A stretch of 64,000 nt of DNA from Micromonospora lupini (GTDB taxonomy: Bacteria; Actinomycetota; Actinomycetes; Mycobacteriales; Micromonosporaceae), in the NCBI RefSeq assembly GCF_026342015.1, contig NZ_JAPENL010000002.1:1493001-1557000 (forward strand). The letters run 5' to 3'. The notes under the pieces were generated by a model. The model ran no database searches, had not been told where the DNA came from, and worked only from the letters and a program-made list of their open reading frames with translations. This document shows positions 44,934 through 54,235 of the stretch, piece by piece; within the stretch, counting starts at the first letter, position 1; every line of letters begins with the position of its first letter. Both the position numbers and the translations under genes were made by a program.

Positions 44934-45146
44934 TCAGCGGTAGTCGTCCTCGTCGGTGGTGATCACCCGGGCCTGCTCCATCGCGTCCCAGTCGTCGACC
45001 TCCAGGCCGCGCTGCGGCTCGGCGTCGACGTCGGTGGGGTCGAGCGCGGCGGCCTGCTCGACCGCGTCGGCCGGCTCCGCCTCGTGGTCGCGCTCGTCCG
45101 CGGCGAGGTGGTCGCCGGGGGTGAAGTCCTCATCGGGCTGACCCAT
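44934..45146 (-). CDS. Small acidic protein, 70 residues, unknown
   Basis: MGQPDEDFTPGDHLAADERD and a similarly acidic remainder, ending VITTDEDDYR. A GGGAGGG site lies 4 bases before the ATG. Very high Asp/Glu, no hydrophobic core, predicted disordered. It starts opposite the holin-like gene and ends 2 bases from the convergent LCP gene stop. No family recognised; it could be a shadow frame, but the ribosome site argues for a gene. Confidence 0.5.
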   Translation of the reverse strand: MGQPDEDFTPGDHLAADERDHEAEPADAVEQAAALDPTDVDAEPQRGLEVDDWDAMEQARVITTDEDDYR

Positions 45147-45268
45147 GGTCCCTCCCGGGTTCTCGGGGCACGATTCTCACCACCGTACGGGCTGCGTCGG
45201 CGCCGCGCGCGGATGCCGAGTCGGCCGAATCAGCCCGTGACGGCGCGAGCCGATGCCAGGATGGTGCC

Positions 45269-45652
45269 GTGGGCTTCCTCATCCGATTGGCGATCACCGC
45301 TGTCGCGTTGTGGGTGACCACGCTCATCGTGCCCGGCGTCGACGTGCACGGCCGTTCCGGTGGCAACACCGTGCTCACGCTCATCGTGGTGGCGCTCATC
45401 TTCGGCGTGATCAACGCGGTGCTCAAGCCGATCATCCGGGTGGTCGGCTGTGTGTTCTACCTGCTGACCCTGGGCCTGTTCGCGCTCGTGGTCAACGCGC
45501 TGCTCTTCCTGCTCACCGACCGGATCGCCCGCGGGCTCGACCTGCCGTTCCAGGTGGACGGCTTCTGGGCGGCGTTCTGGGGAGCGATAGTCATGACAGT
45601 GGTCACCTGGCTGATAAGCGTCATCGTGCCGGACCGTCTGGACGGCCGGTGA
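45269..45652 (+). CDS. Phage holin superfamily IV-like membrane protein
   Basis: 127 residues from a GTG. Four hydrophobic helices: FLIRLAITAVALWVTTLIVP, VLTLIVVALIFGVINAVLKP, CVFYLLTLGLFALVVNALLF, AAFWGAIVMTVVTWLISVIV. The INAVLKPIIRVVGCVFYLLT and GLFALVVNALLFLLTDRIA patterns are those of the widespread Phage_holin_4_2 family, which is chromosomal in most bacteria and of unknown function. No prophage genes are nearby. Confidence 0.85.
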   Translation: MGFLIRLAITAVALWVTTLIVPGVDVHGRSGGNTVLTLIVVALIFGVINAVLKPIIRVVGCVFYLLTLGLFALVVNALLFLLTDRIARGLDLPFQVDGFWAAFWGAIVMTVVTWLISVIVPDRLDGR

Positions 45653-45788
45653 GCGGCTGACACCCCCCTCGGTTGGTCCTGCGCACCACACCTGCGGGAT
45701 ACTGCCCGGCGGAGGACAGCGCGGTCCGGCGCACACGTGAACAACAGCGGCCAGCACGGCCGAGAGTGGTAAGTAAGGAGCGCATCAC

Positions 45789-46814
<1,026 letters not shown>

Positions 46815-46825
46815 CGACGTCCCAC

Positions 46826-46860
46826 CGACGGCCGGCTCTCCCTCGGGGAGCCGGCCGTCG
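46826..46860. terminator. Bidirectional terminator after fbaA
   Basis: Perfect 13-base arms CGACGGCCGGCTC and GAGCCGGCCGTCG with a 9-base loop between the convergent fbaA and LOG-family genes. Confidence 0.75.
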
Positions 46861-46863
46861 CCG

Positions 46864-48057
46864 TCAGGCCGTCAAAAGGCGTACGGCCTCGTGGACGTCG
46901 TCGGTCAGGTGGATCGTCGACGACAGGTCACCGAACGGGGACGCGGCCAGCAGCGGACGCAGCAACGCCTCCACCGGCAGCTCCCGCGTCCAGTAGTCGC
47001 GGTCCAGGAAGATGTACGCGCCGCTGGTCCCGTCGGTGCCGTAGTAGGTCTTGGTCGCCGCCTGGAACACCTCCTGCACCGTGCCCGCCCGCCCCGGCGC
47101 GAAGACGATGCCGCCCCGGGCGAGCCGCAGGATCGTGTCCTCCCGGATGGCGTTCGAGAAGTACTTGGCGATCCGCCCGGCGAACAGGTTCGCCGGCTCG
47201 TGCCCGTACAGCCAGGTGGGGATGGCCAGCCCTCCGGTCCGGGCCCACCCGGAGTCGCCGGCGCGCTGGCGGGGCACGCCCGCGTACCGCTGCCGGACCG
47301 TCAACGCCACTGCCGTGTACCGGTGGTGGTCGGTGAAGTCGGGCGCGGTGGCCAGCAGGTCGATCGCCGCGGTCAGGTCCGCCGCCGGCCGGTCCGCCAG
47401 GTACGCGCCGAGGTTCGCCGCCTCCATCACGCCGGGACCGCCGCCGGTCACCACCAGGCGGTCGGCCCGCGCCAGCTCCCACCCCAGCACGGCAGCCATC
47501 CGGTACGCCGGACTGCCGCGCCGCACCGCGTGCCCGCCCATGATGCCGATCACCGACTGCGGCCCGTACCCGTCCAGCCAGGCGCGGGTCGCGTCGGCGA
47601 GCGCGTTGTCCACGCCGTGGTCGTGCAGCCGCTGGCCGAGCGCCTCCTTCACGTCCGGCAGCGCCCCACCGTGCGCGCGGTAGTGTTCGTACACCCGGGT
47701 GTCGTACATCCCGGCGAACCCGCCCTCGGCGAACCCGGCGGCCAGGTCGTCCGGGGTGTAGAGGTGCGCCGGCTGGGTCGGGTACGGCAGCCCGGAGAAC
47801 GGCGGCACCACGTTCGCGCCGCGCCGGACCAGGTCGGCGCCGACCTCCCGGGAGGCGAACCGGCAGCCGAGGAAGAGCGTGCCGGTGACCTCGACGCCGG
47901 TCAGGTCGGGCACCGGGGCGAGGTCGAGGCGGAGCCCCTGCACGGTCAGCCCGGTCAGGCGGCCGGTGACCAGTTGCCTGTCGAACTCGTCCCGGGTCTG
48001 GATCTCGTCGGCGTGCAGGTGCGGTTCGATGACGTCCGTGGGAGGTGGGGTCGGCAC
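46864..48057 (-). CDS. LOG-family (lysine decarboxylase-like) Rossmann protein with N-terminal extension
   Basis: 397 residues from a GTG at 48057 (VPTPPPTDVIEPHLHADEIQ), with AGGA upstream. The C-terminal LOG domain shows SVIGIMGGHAVRRGSPAY, LVVTGGGPGVMEAANLGAYL and the PGxxGTxxE signature as FAPGRAGTVQEVFQ. LOG enzymes release cytokinin-type bases from nucleotide 5'-monophosphates or hydrolyse purine nucleotides; this protein is longer than typical LOG, with about 150 extra N-terminal residues of pentapeptide-like or beta character (LTGVEVTGTLFLGCRFASRE). Exact reaction unknown. Confidence 0.78.
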   Translation of the reverse strand: MPTPPPTDVIEPHLHADEIQTRDEFDRQLVTGRLTGLTVQGLRLDLAPVPDLTGVEVTGTLFLGCRFASREVGADLVRRGANVVPPFSGLPYPTQPAHLYTPDDLAAGFAEGGFAGMYDTRVYEHYRAHGGALPDVKEALGQRLHDHGVDNALADATRAWLDGYGPQSVIGIMGGHAVRRGSPAYRMAAVLGWELARADRLVVTGGGPGVMEAANLGAYLADRPAADLTAAIDLLATAPDFTDHHRYTAVALTVRQRYAGVPRQRAGDSGWARTGGLAIPTWLYGHEPANLFAGRIAKYFSNAIREDTILRLARGGIVFAPGRAGTVQEVFQAATKTYYGTDGTSGAYIFLDRDYWTRELPVEALLRPLLAASPFGDLSSTIHLTDDVHEAVRLLTA

Positions 48058-48306
48058 CGGGCCATCCTGCCCCTTCGGCGGGGCCGGCCAAACCCCGGGC
48101 GGGCTGTGGACACGACAGGAGCCCGGCGGTCGTGGCCACCGGGCTCCTGCGTAACCGGTTCCTGGGGAGGCTCCGGACCAATAGTTGTAGTGGAAAACAC
48201 CTGGCGGCGGCATAGGCCGCAGGCGTGACCAACTCCTCAGCCGTTCAGCGGAACGCGTCGGCCGACCCGCTCGCGTGTCGCCCTGTCCAGCGGGTTGAAT
48301 GGGGCG

Positions 48307-48735
48307 ATGCAGAACCTTTTGCCGGAGCCACCGGCCACCCTCCTGCCCGCGAACGACGAGGCCGACGCCGCCCTGGCCGCCGCACAGGAGGCCGGCACCG
48401 ACGAGGCGTTCGCCGAGGTGGCGGCCCGTTTCCCGACCTTCAGCGCGGCCTGGGGCGCGCTCGCGGCCCGGGCGTTCGCGGCCGGTGCGGTGGTGACGGG
48501 GTACGCGTACGCCCGCACCGGCTACCACCGTGGCCTGGACCAGCTCCGCCGCAGCGGCTGGAAGGGCCACGGACCCGTGCCGTGGTCGCACGAGCCCAAC
48601 CGGGGCTTCCTCCGCTGCCTGTACGTGCTCTCCCGGGCCGCCGACGAGATCGGCGAGGCCGACGAGGCGGCCCGCTGCGCACAGTTCCTACGTGACTGCG
48701 ACCCGGCCGCGGCGGACGCGCTGGCCAGCAACTGA
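48307..48735 (+). CDS. DUF3151 family protein
   Basis: 142 residues from the ATG at 48307 (MQNLLPEPPATLLPANDEAD); a TTG four codons upstream is possible. Conserved core: RFPTFSAAWGALAARAFAAG, AYARTGYHRGLDQLRRSGWK, GHGPVPWSHEPNRGFLRCLY, RAADEIGEADEAARCAQFL. This is the actinobacterial DUF3151 family, helical and soluble, function unknown. It often lies near fba and purA in actinomycetes, as here. Confidence 0.88.
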   Translation: MQNLLPEPPATLLPANDEADAALAAAQEAGTDEAFAEVAARFPTFSAAWGALAARAFAAGAVVTGYAYARTGYHRGLDQLRRSGWKGHGPVPWSHEPNRGFLRCLYVLSRAADEIGEADEAARCAQFLRDCDPAAADALASN

Positions 48736-48742
48736 AACCGGC

Positions 48743-48775
48743 CCGAGGGCCGGCCCGACGCGGGCCGGCCCTCGG
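48743..48775. terminator. Perfect bidirectional terminator
   Basis: 14-base arms CCGAGGGCCGGCCC and GGGCCGGCCCTCGG around a 5-base loop, between the convergent DUF3151 and ParA-like genes. Confidence 0.75.
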
Positions 48776-48778
48776 CGG

Positions 48779-51439
48779 CTACAACCCCTCGGCGACCGCG
48801 GCGGCGATCTTCAACCAGGCGTCGCGGGTGGCTGAGGAGAGCCCGCCGTACCGGATCGGCTCGCCGCTGTCGATGAGCCGCTCGTACGGCGCCAGCAGCA
48901 CCGCCCGGGTCCGGGCCGCGAAGTGCTCCTGGATGGCCGGCAGGTCGATCTCCTTGCGCGACGGCGGCATCGACACCACGGTCACCGCCTGCCGGACCAG
49001 CCGCTGCCGGCCGCTCTGCTCCAGGTGGTCGAGCATCCGGGCGGCCGTCTCCGCCGAGTCGTTTCGGGCCGACATGGTGACCACGAGTTGGTCGGTGGCG
49101 TCCATCGACGCCTGCCAGTTCTGCGCCCGGACGTTGTTCCCGGTGTCCACGAAGATCAGCTTGTAGAACCGGCTGACCACCTCGCGGATCTCGGCGAACG
49201 CGGCGGCGGTGAGCATCTCGCCACCTGTCGCCGACTCGTCCGAGGCGAGGACGTCGAACATCCCCTCGCCCTGCGAGCGCACGTACTGCGACAGGTCACC
49301 GACCCGACCGTGCGCGCCCTGGAACTGCCCGAGGTCGCGCAGCATGTCCCGCACCGTGCGGGAGTGGAAGTCCTGCTGGGCCCGCATGCCGAGCGTGCCC
49401 TGGGTTTCGTTGTTGTCCCAGGCCAGCACGTAGCCGCCGCGCTTCTGGCCGAATGTCATGGCCAGCAGCAGGATCGCCACCGTCTTGCCGGCGCCGCCCT
49501 TCGGGTTGACCACGGTGACCTGCCGCAGCCCGCCGAAGTTGCGGCGCACCATTTCGATGTCCCGCTTGAGCTCCTGCTCGTGTCGCCCCGGCGAGAGCCG
49601 CACCAGGCCCATCTTGTTGACCACCGCGCGTACGCCCATGGTGGCAACCGGGTCGGCGGGCCGTACCTGCCGGCGGCGGGCGAAGTCCTCGGCCGTCGGC
49701 GCGGCCGAGGTCTCCGGCGTCCAGGTGGCGTCCGGGTAACCGGTGGCCGGCACCCGCGCCACCGGGTCGGTCTCCTGGTACTGCTGGGGCGGCGCCGGTG
49801 GAACCGCCGCCGCGCCCTGCTGCCAGGGCGGCGGATACCAGCCCGGCGACGGCGGGAACGGCCCCGGTGGCGGGGTCGGCACCGCGCCCTGCTGCGGAGG
49901 CTCGACAGGTGTCGGGCCGGCCTGAGCGGGAACCGTCGGCGAGTACGTCTGGCCGGCGTAGGTCTGGCCGGCGTACGTCTGGCCCGCACCGGCGCCCTGG
50001 TCGACGGCGGGCGGCGGCGGAACGGGCGGGGCGGGGATCGGCGGTGTGACGGCGGCCTGGTCCTCGACCGACGGGATCGGGTTGGCCGGCCGCTGCGGCG
50101 GATACGCCCAGGGCGACTCGGTCGCCGGCCGCACCGCCCCGACGGCAGGACCGTCCTCCCCGACACCGGCTGCTCCGCCACCCTGCGACGCCGGTCCAGC
50201 GGTGGCCGGCCCTGCGGTGCTCGGGCCTGCCGTGGTGGGTCCTGCCGTGCTTGGTCCTGCCGTGCTTGGTCCTGCCGTGCTTGGTCCTGCCGTGCTTGGT
50301 CCTGCCGTGCTTGGTCCTGCCGTGCTTGGGCCCGCCGTGGTCGGTCCTGCCGTGCTTGGTCCTGCCGTGCTTGGTCCTGCCGTGCTTGGGCCCGCCGTGG
50401 TCGGTCCTGTCGTGGCCGGGCCTGCTGCCGGCAGGTCTGCCCTGTTGGGCCCTGCGGTCACCGGGCCTGCCGTGTTAGGCCCTGTCGTCACCGGGCCTGC
50501 TGCGGGCGGGCCTGCCGTGGTCGATCGGTCGACGGGCATGGCCGTTGCCGGCGGGCGGTCCAGGGAGAACGGCAGGTCCAGGTCAACGCCGCCCGACGCG
50601 ACCGGCGGGTCGGCGACCGGACCCGGGCCGGGCTCCACCGGCACCGCTCCGGTCTCGGTGCCGGTCCCCCCGGTGGTGCCCGTGGCTCCGGTCGTGGTGC
50701 CCGTGGCCTCGGTCGTGGTGCCCGTGGCTCCGGTCGTGGTGCCCGTGGCTTCGGTCGTGGTCCGTGTCGCCTCGGGCGTGGTGCCCGACGTGCCGGCCGC
50801 GGTGCCCGCCCACGCGGAGGTGGTCGCAGGCGCCGCAGTGCCGGTCGCCGCAGTGCCGGTCGCCGGAGTGCCGGTCGTCGGCGGGAACGTGTCGCTACCT
50901 GGCCCGATGAGAGCGCCCACCGCAGGCGGCACCGGTGCTGTCGACGGAAAGGGCGGTGCGGGCGGAGTGGCCGGCCCGGGTGGTGTGGGCGGCCCGGGTG
51001 GTGTGGGCGGCCCGGGTGGGGCAGGTGGAGTGGGCAGCGCGGGTGGGGTGGCTGGCGTGTCGGCCGGCGGCCAGCTCGGCTGTGCCGGCGCCCAGCCCGT
51101 GCCCACCCCGCTCGGGCCGGTGGCTCCCCAGCCACTCGGCGGCGGCACCGCCCCGGTGAGGGACGGATAGTCCGACGGGGACGGCGGCGGCAGGGCCGCG
51201 GCCCCCGGTTGCCCGGGAACCGGGGGACGGCCGGTCGGCGGCGCGGCCACCGGCGGCGAGATGGTCGACGGCGGCGCGGGGGGCGGCGGGCCACCCCGCT
51301 GCTCGGCGACCGCCGCCCACGGCGGCACCACGTCACCCGCGCCCCGCTCGGCCGGATCCGGTGGCCAGAGTGGTTCGATGTCCCGCTCCGGCACCGGCTG
51401 CTGGCCGGGCACCTGCGCCCGGTCGGCGTTCTTGTCCAT
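48779..51439 (-). CDS. ParA/MinD-like ATPase with very long disordered N-terminus
   Basis: 886 residues from the ATG at 51439 (MDKNADRAQVPGQQPVPERD), with GGGGAGGA upstream. About 640 N-terminal residues are Pro/Ala/Thr/Gly-rich, including runs of AGPST and ATGTTTE units. The C-terminal ~245 residues are a ParA/MinD-type domain: deviant Walker A in VVNPKGGAGKTVAILLLA (about 644-661), AWDNNETQGTLGMRAQQDF, and switch II FVDTGNNVRAQN. Proline-rich KGGxGKT ATPases of this kind include EspI of mycobacterial ESX systems, but no secretion genes are nearby. A role in positioning or secretion is unproved. Confidence 0.78.
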   Translation of the reverse strand: MDKNADRAQVPGQQPVPERDIEPLWPPDPAERGAGDVVPPWAAVAEQRGGPPPPAPPSTISPPVAAPPTGRPPVPGQPGAAALPPPSPSDYPSLTGAVPPPSGWGATGPSGVGTGWAPAQPSWPPADTPATPPALPTPPAPPGPPTPPGPPTPPGPATPPAPPFPSTAPVPPAVGALIGPGSDTFPPTTGTPATGTAATGTAAPATTSAWAGTAAGTSGTTPEATRTTTEATGTTTGATGTTTEATGTTTGATGTTGGTGTETGAVPVEPGPGPVADPPVASGGVDLDLPFSLDRPPATAMPVDRSTTAGPPAAGPVTTGPNTAGPVTAGPNRADLPAAGPATTGPTTAGPSTAGPSTAGPSTAGPTTAGPSTAGPSTAGPSTAGPSTAGPSTAGPSTAGPTTAGPSTAGPATAGPASQGGGAAGVGEDGPAVGAVRPATESPWAYPPQRPANPIPSVEDQAAVTPPIPAPPVPPPPAVDQGAGAGQTYAGQTYAGQTYSPTVPAQAGPTPVEPPQQGAVPTPPPGPFPPSPGWYPPPWQQGAAAVPPAPPQQYQETDPVARVPATGYPDATWTPETSAAPTAEDFARRRQVRPADPVATMGVRAVVNKMGLVRLSPGRHEQELKRDIEMVRRNFGGLRQVTVVNPKGGAGKTVAILLLAMTFGQKRGGYVLAWDNNETQGTLGMRAQQDFHSRTVRDMLRDLGQFQGAHGRVGDLSQYVRSQGEGMFDVLASDESATGGEMLTAAAFAEIREVVSRFYKLIFVDTGNNVRAQNWQASMDATDQLVVTMSARNDSAETAARMLDHLEQSGRQRLVRQAVTVVSMPPSRKEIDLPAIQEHFAARTRAVLLAPYERLIDSGEPIRYGGLSSATRDAWLKIAAAVAEGL
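50208..50415 (-). repeat. 15-bp tandem repeats encoding AGPST units
   Basis: GGTCCTGCCGTGCTT and close variants recur with a 15-bp period at least a dozen times within the ParA-like gene, encoding (AGPST)n with occasional AGPTT on the minus strand. A related set of 21-bp units (TGTTTEA-type) lies at about 50678-50765. Copy number is likely unstable. Confidence 0.85.
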
Positions 51440-51510
51440 TACGGTTCCTCCCCAGTCCTCCTGCGAGGATAGGCCCACCGGACGACCGGGGCCGGTCGGC
51501 GCAGCCGGGG

Positions 51511-52584
51511 TCAGACCACCCAGACCGCCCAGGCACCCGGTTCGATCCACCAGGAGCGCTTGCGCGTCAGCTCACCCTCGACGCCATCGTCGAGATAGGG
51601 CACCTTTCCCTCCCGGGGCAGCACCGACACGGCCCGTCCCCGGGCTCGCCGCACCTCCAGGCGTACCCGCTTGCGTCCCAATGCCGAGCGGACGACCACC
51701 GGGACGGCCACCGCGACCTCTACCTGGCCGTCGGCCGGGTCCGGCGCGGCCAGCAGCGTCACGTCGTCGAGCGACGCGTACCCGCCGGCGTTGCCGATCG
51801 CGCAGGCCAGCAGCGGTTCGTCACCGTCGGTGAGGATGGCGTCGTCCACCTCCACCCGAGCCCGCCAGTGCAGCGGGCGGCCCGCGTCGTCGGCAGCGCC
51901 GAGCAGGGCGCCGTCCAGGGTCACCGAGCCGCCGTCGTTGCGCAGCAGGTCCAGCCGGCGCGGCGTGCCGTCCAGCACTGCGGTGGCCACGGCCGCCGGG
52001 TTGCGCGGCAACCCGAGCTGCGCGGCCAGGTCCCGGTGGGCGCCGCCGCGCGCCGGGTCGAGAGGGAGTACGGCGACCGGCGGCAGGTCGGGCAGGGTCC
52101 GGTCACCCCGCAGGTCAGCCGGGCGCTTGCTCGGCGCCGGGGCGTACCGCTTGACGAGTCGGCGCAGCACGGCGCGCAACTGCGCGTCGTTCGCAGTGGC
52201 GACGACCAGCCGGGTCTTGCCGTCGGAATCCGGCCAGGTGAGACCGTCCGGGCGGGCCGGGCCGTCGAGTTGGGCCAACACCGCGTCGATCTCCGCGTCC
52301 GAGCGGGCGGTGACCGTCTGCACCCGGGCGCCCCGGGCGGTCAGCGCATCGGCGCAGGCCAGCACCGGCACCCGGGGCCGATCGGTGGCGCACTGCTCGG
52401 TGTCGGTCTGGCTGCTGCTGGCCTGATCGGCGTTGGCTTGACCGGCGTTGGCCCGGCCGGTGTCGGCCTGACTCGTCGGGGCGGCGTCGGCCCCGGTCGC
52501 GCCGCCGCAGCAGGCCCCGCCGCTGCCACAGCCCCCGGGAGCGTCGCGCTCCGAAGCGAGGGTGAGCAGCACCACGTCGTACAC
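51511..52584 (-). CDS. Diacylglycerol-kinase-like protein with Cys/Gly-rich insertion
   Basis: 357 residues from a GTG at 52584 (VYDVVLLTLASERDAPGGCG), with CAGGAGG upstream. C-terminal two thirds resemble the DAG kinase/NAD kinase fold: TRLVVATANDAQLRAVLRRL, VAVLPLDPARGGAHRDLAAQ (in place of the usual GGDGT region), ACAIGNAGGYASLDDVTLLA and the C-terminal beta domain. The residues 15-70 hold GGCGSGGACCGGATGAD with four cysteines and a Gln/Ala/Asp-rich repeat. The canonical GGDGT is not clear, so catalysis is uncertain. Divergent from purA. Confidence 0.65.
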   Translation of the reverse strand: MYDVVLLTLASERDAPGGCGSGGACCGGATGADAAPTSQADTGRANAGQANADQASSSQTDTEQCATDRPRVPVLACADALTARGARVQTVTARSDAEIDAVLAQLDGPARPDGLTWPDSDGKTRLVVATANDAQLRAVLRRLVKRYAPAPSKRPADLRGDRTLPDLPPVAVLPLDPARGGAHRDLAAQLGLPRNPAAVATAVLDGTPRRLDLLRNDGGSVTLDGALLGAADDAGRPLHWRARVEVDDAILTDGDEPLLACAIGNAGGYASLDDVTLLAAPDPADGQVEVAVAVPVVVRSALGRKRVRLEVRRARGRAVSVLPREGKVPYLDDGVEGELTRKRSWWIEPGAWAVWVV

Positions 52585-52708
52585 GGAAGGAGCCTCCTGC
52601 CTCTCGACGCGACCCCTGCCGGTCGCGCCGTCACTACTTGTTAACCTGACACCCCGGGCTCGCCAACCGGTCGCCACCTGGCACCCGAGCCTTCTGGAGG
52701 CGGAAAAG

Positions 52709-53998
52709 ATGCCAGCGATCGTGCTCATCGGCGCTCAGTGGGGCGACGAGGGCAAGGGCAAGGTTACCGACCTGCTGGGTGAGCGGGTCGACTACGTCGT
52801 GCGCTACTCCGGCGGCAACAACGCCGGGCACACGGTCATCACCCCGGACGGCCAGAAGTACGCGCTGCACCTGATGCCCTCCGGGGCGCTTTCGCCGAGC
52901 GCGATGATCGTCATCGGCAACGGTGTGGTGGTCGACCCGAAGGTGCTGCTCGCCGAGATCGACGGTCTCGCCGAGCGTGGCGTGGACGTGTCCCGGCTGC
53001 GGATCTCCGGTGACGCGCACCTCATCATGCCGCACCACCGTGCGCTGGACCGGGTGGTCGAGCGGTACCTCGGCTCGTCCCGGATCGGCACCACCGGTCG
53101 GGGCATCGGCCCTGCGTACGGCGACAAGGTCGCCCGGATGGGCATCCGCCTTCAGGATCTGCTCGACCCGGGCATCCTGCGCAAGAAGCTGGAACTCGCG
53201 CTGCGCGAGAAGAACCAGATGCTGTTCAAGGTCTACAACCGCAAGGCGATCGACCTTGAGGCCACCGTCGAGGAGTACCTGGAGTACGCGGAGCGGCTCA
53301 CGCCGTACATCGCCGAGACCCGGGCCATGCTCTGGGACGCCCTGGACCGGGGCGAGACGGTGCTCCTGGAGGGCGCCCAGGCGACCATGCTGGACATGGA
53401 CCACGGCACCTACCCCTTCGTGACGTCGTCCAACCCGACGGCCGGTGGCGCCTGCGTGGGCGCCGGGATCCCGCCTACCGCGATCACCCAGGTGATCGCG
53501 GTGAGCAAGGCGTACACCACCCGGGTCGGCTCGGGACCGTTCCCGACGGAGCTGTTCGACGCCAACGGCGCGCACCTGCGCAAGATCGGTGCGGAGTACG
53601 GCACCACCACCGGCCGGGAGCGCCGGTGCGGATGGTTCGACGCGGTCGTGGCCCGCTACGCCTGCCGCCTCAACGGCGTCACCGACCTGGTCATCACCAA
53701 GCTGGACGTGCTCACCGGGCTGCCCAAGGTGCCGATCTGCGTCGGGTACGAGATCAACGGCAAGCGGGTCGACGACATGCCGATGAGCCAGACGGACTTC
53801 CACCACGCCACGCCCATCTACGAGGAGCTGGACGGGTGGTGGGAGGACATCACCAAGGCCCGCACCGTCGACGAGCTGCCGGAGAACGCCCGCCGCTACA
53901 TCGCCCGGGTAGAGGAACTCTGCAACACGAGGGTGAGCGTCATCGGCGTAGGCCCAGGCCGAGAAGAAAACGTAGTCCAACACCCCCTCCTCCCCTAA
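52709..53998 (+). CDS. purA: Adenylosuccinate synthetase
   Basis: 429 residues from the ATG at 52709 (MPAIVLIGAQWGDEGKGKVT), preceded by GGAGG. GTP-binding GDEGKGK near residue 12, NNAGHTV, GTTGRGIGPAYGDKVARMGI, GAQATMLDMDHGTYPFVTSS and TTTGRERRCGWFDAVVARYA. It makes adenylosuccinate from IMP, aspartate and GTP, the committed step to AMP. Full length. The stop is followed after 36 bases by palindrome copy 3. Confidence 0.98.
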   Translation: MPAIVLIGAQWGDEGKGKVTDLLGERVDYVVRYSGGNNAGHTVITPDGQKYALHLMPSGALSPSAMIVIGNGVVVDPKVLLAEIDGLAERGVDVSRLRISGDAHLIMPHHRALDRVVERYLGSSRIGTTGRGIGPAYGDKVARMGIRLQDLLDPGILRKKLELALREKNQMLFKVYNRKAIDLEATVEEYLEYAERLTPYIAETRAMLWDALDRGETVLLEGAQATMLDMDHGTYPFVTSSNPTAGGACVGAGIPPTAITQVIAVSKAYTTRVGSGPFPTELFDANGAHLRKIGAEYGTTTGRERRCGWFDAVVARYACRLNGVTDLVITKLDVLTGLPKVPICVGYEINGKRVDDMPMSQTDFHHATPIYEELDGWWEDITKARTVDELPENARRYIARVEELCNTRVSVIGVGPGREENVVQHPLLP

Positions 53999-54034
53999 CC
54001 CCACCCCCCGGGGGCCCCGCCCCATCGCCTTGTC

Positions 54035-54088
54035 GATCAAGAGGTTTGCGTCAAAATCCTGCGCGGATTTGACGCAAACCTCTTGATC
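54035..54088. repeat. Dispersed palindromic element, copy 3
   Basis: 19-base perfect arms (54035-54053, 54070-54088), core GATCAAGAGGTTTGCGTCA / TGACGCAAACCTCTTGATC, 16-base loop AAATCCTGCGCGGATT which itself can extend the stem. It lies 36 bases after purA and just upstream of the AbiEi/nuclease-like gene. Confidence 0.92.
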
Positions 54089-54165
54089 ACCGGGGCGGGG
54101 CGGGGCGGGCCGGCCGCACCGGGGCGGGGTGGGCCGGGGCCGGGTGGGCTGCGGTGGGCTGGGGG

Positions 54166-54195
54166 TTATCCACAGGGGGCCGGGGGTTGTCCACA
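54166..54195 (+). promoter_or_regulatory. Two tandem DnaA-box sequences
   Basis: TTATCCACA (54166-54174) and TTGTCCACA (54187-54195) in the same orientation, start-to-start distance 21 bp (two helical turns), inside a 21-bp imperfect direct repeat GGGGGTTATCCACAGGGGGC / GGGGGTTGTCCACAGGGGC. The first is the E. coli consensus, the second the Streptomyces-type DnaA box. They lie 41-70 bases upstream of the AbiEi-like gene, in a G-rich tract (CGGGGCGGGGCGGGGCGGG at 54091-54109). Binding is not proved. Confidence 0.55.
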
Positions 54196-54235
54196 GGGGC
54201 TTCGGTGGGGATGGGTTGGTGGGCAGGGTGTTGGT

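Noticed and set aside
54166..54195. DnaA boxes considered as an origin of replication
   Set aside because: Only two boxes, no AT-rich unwinding element, and no dnaA, dnaN or rpmH nearby.
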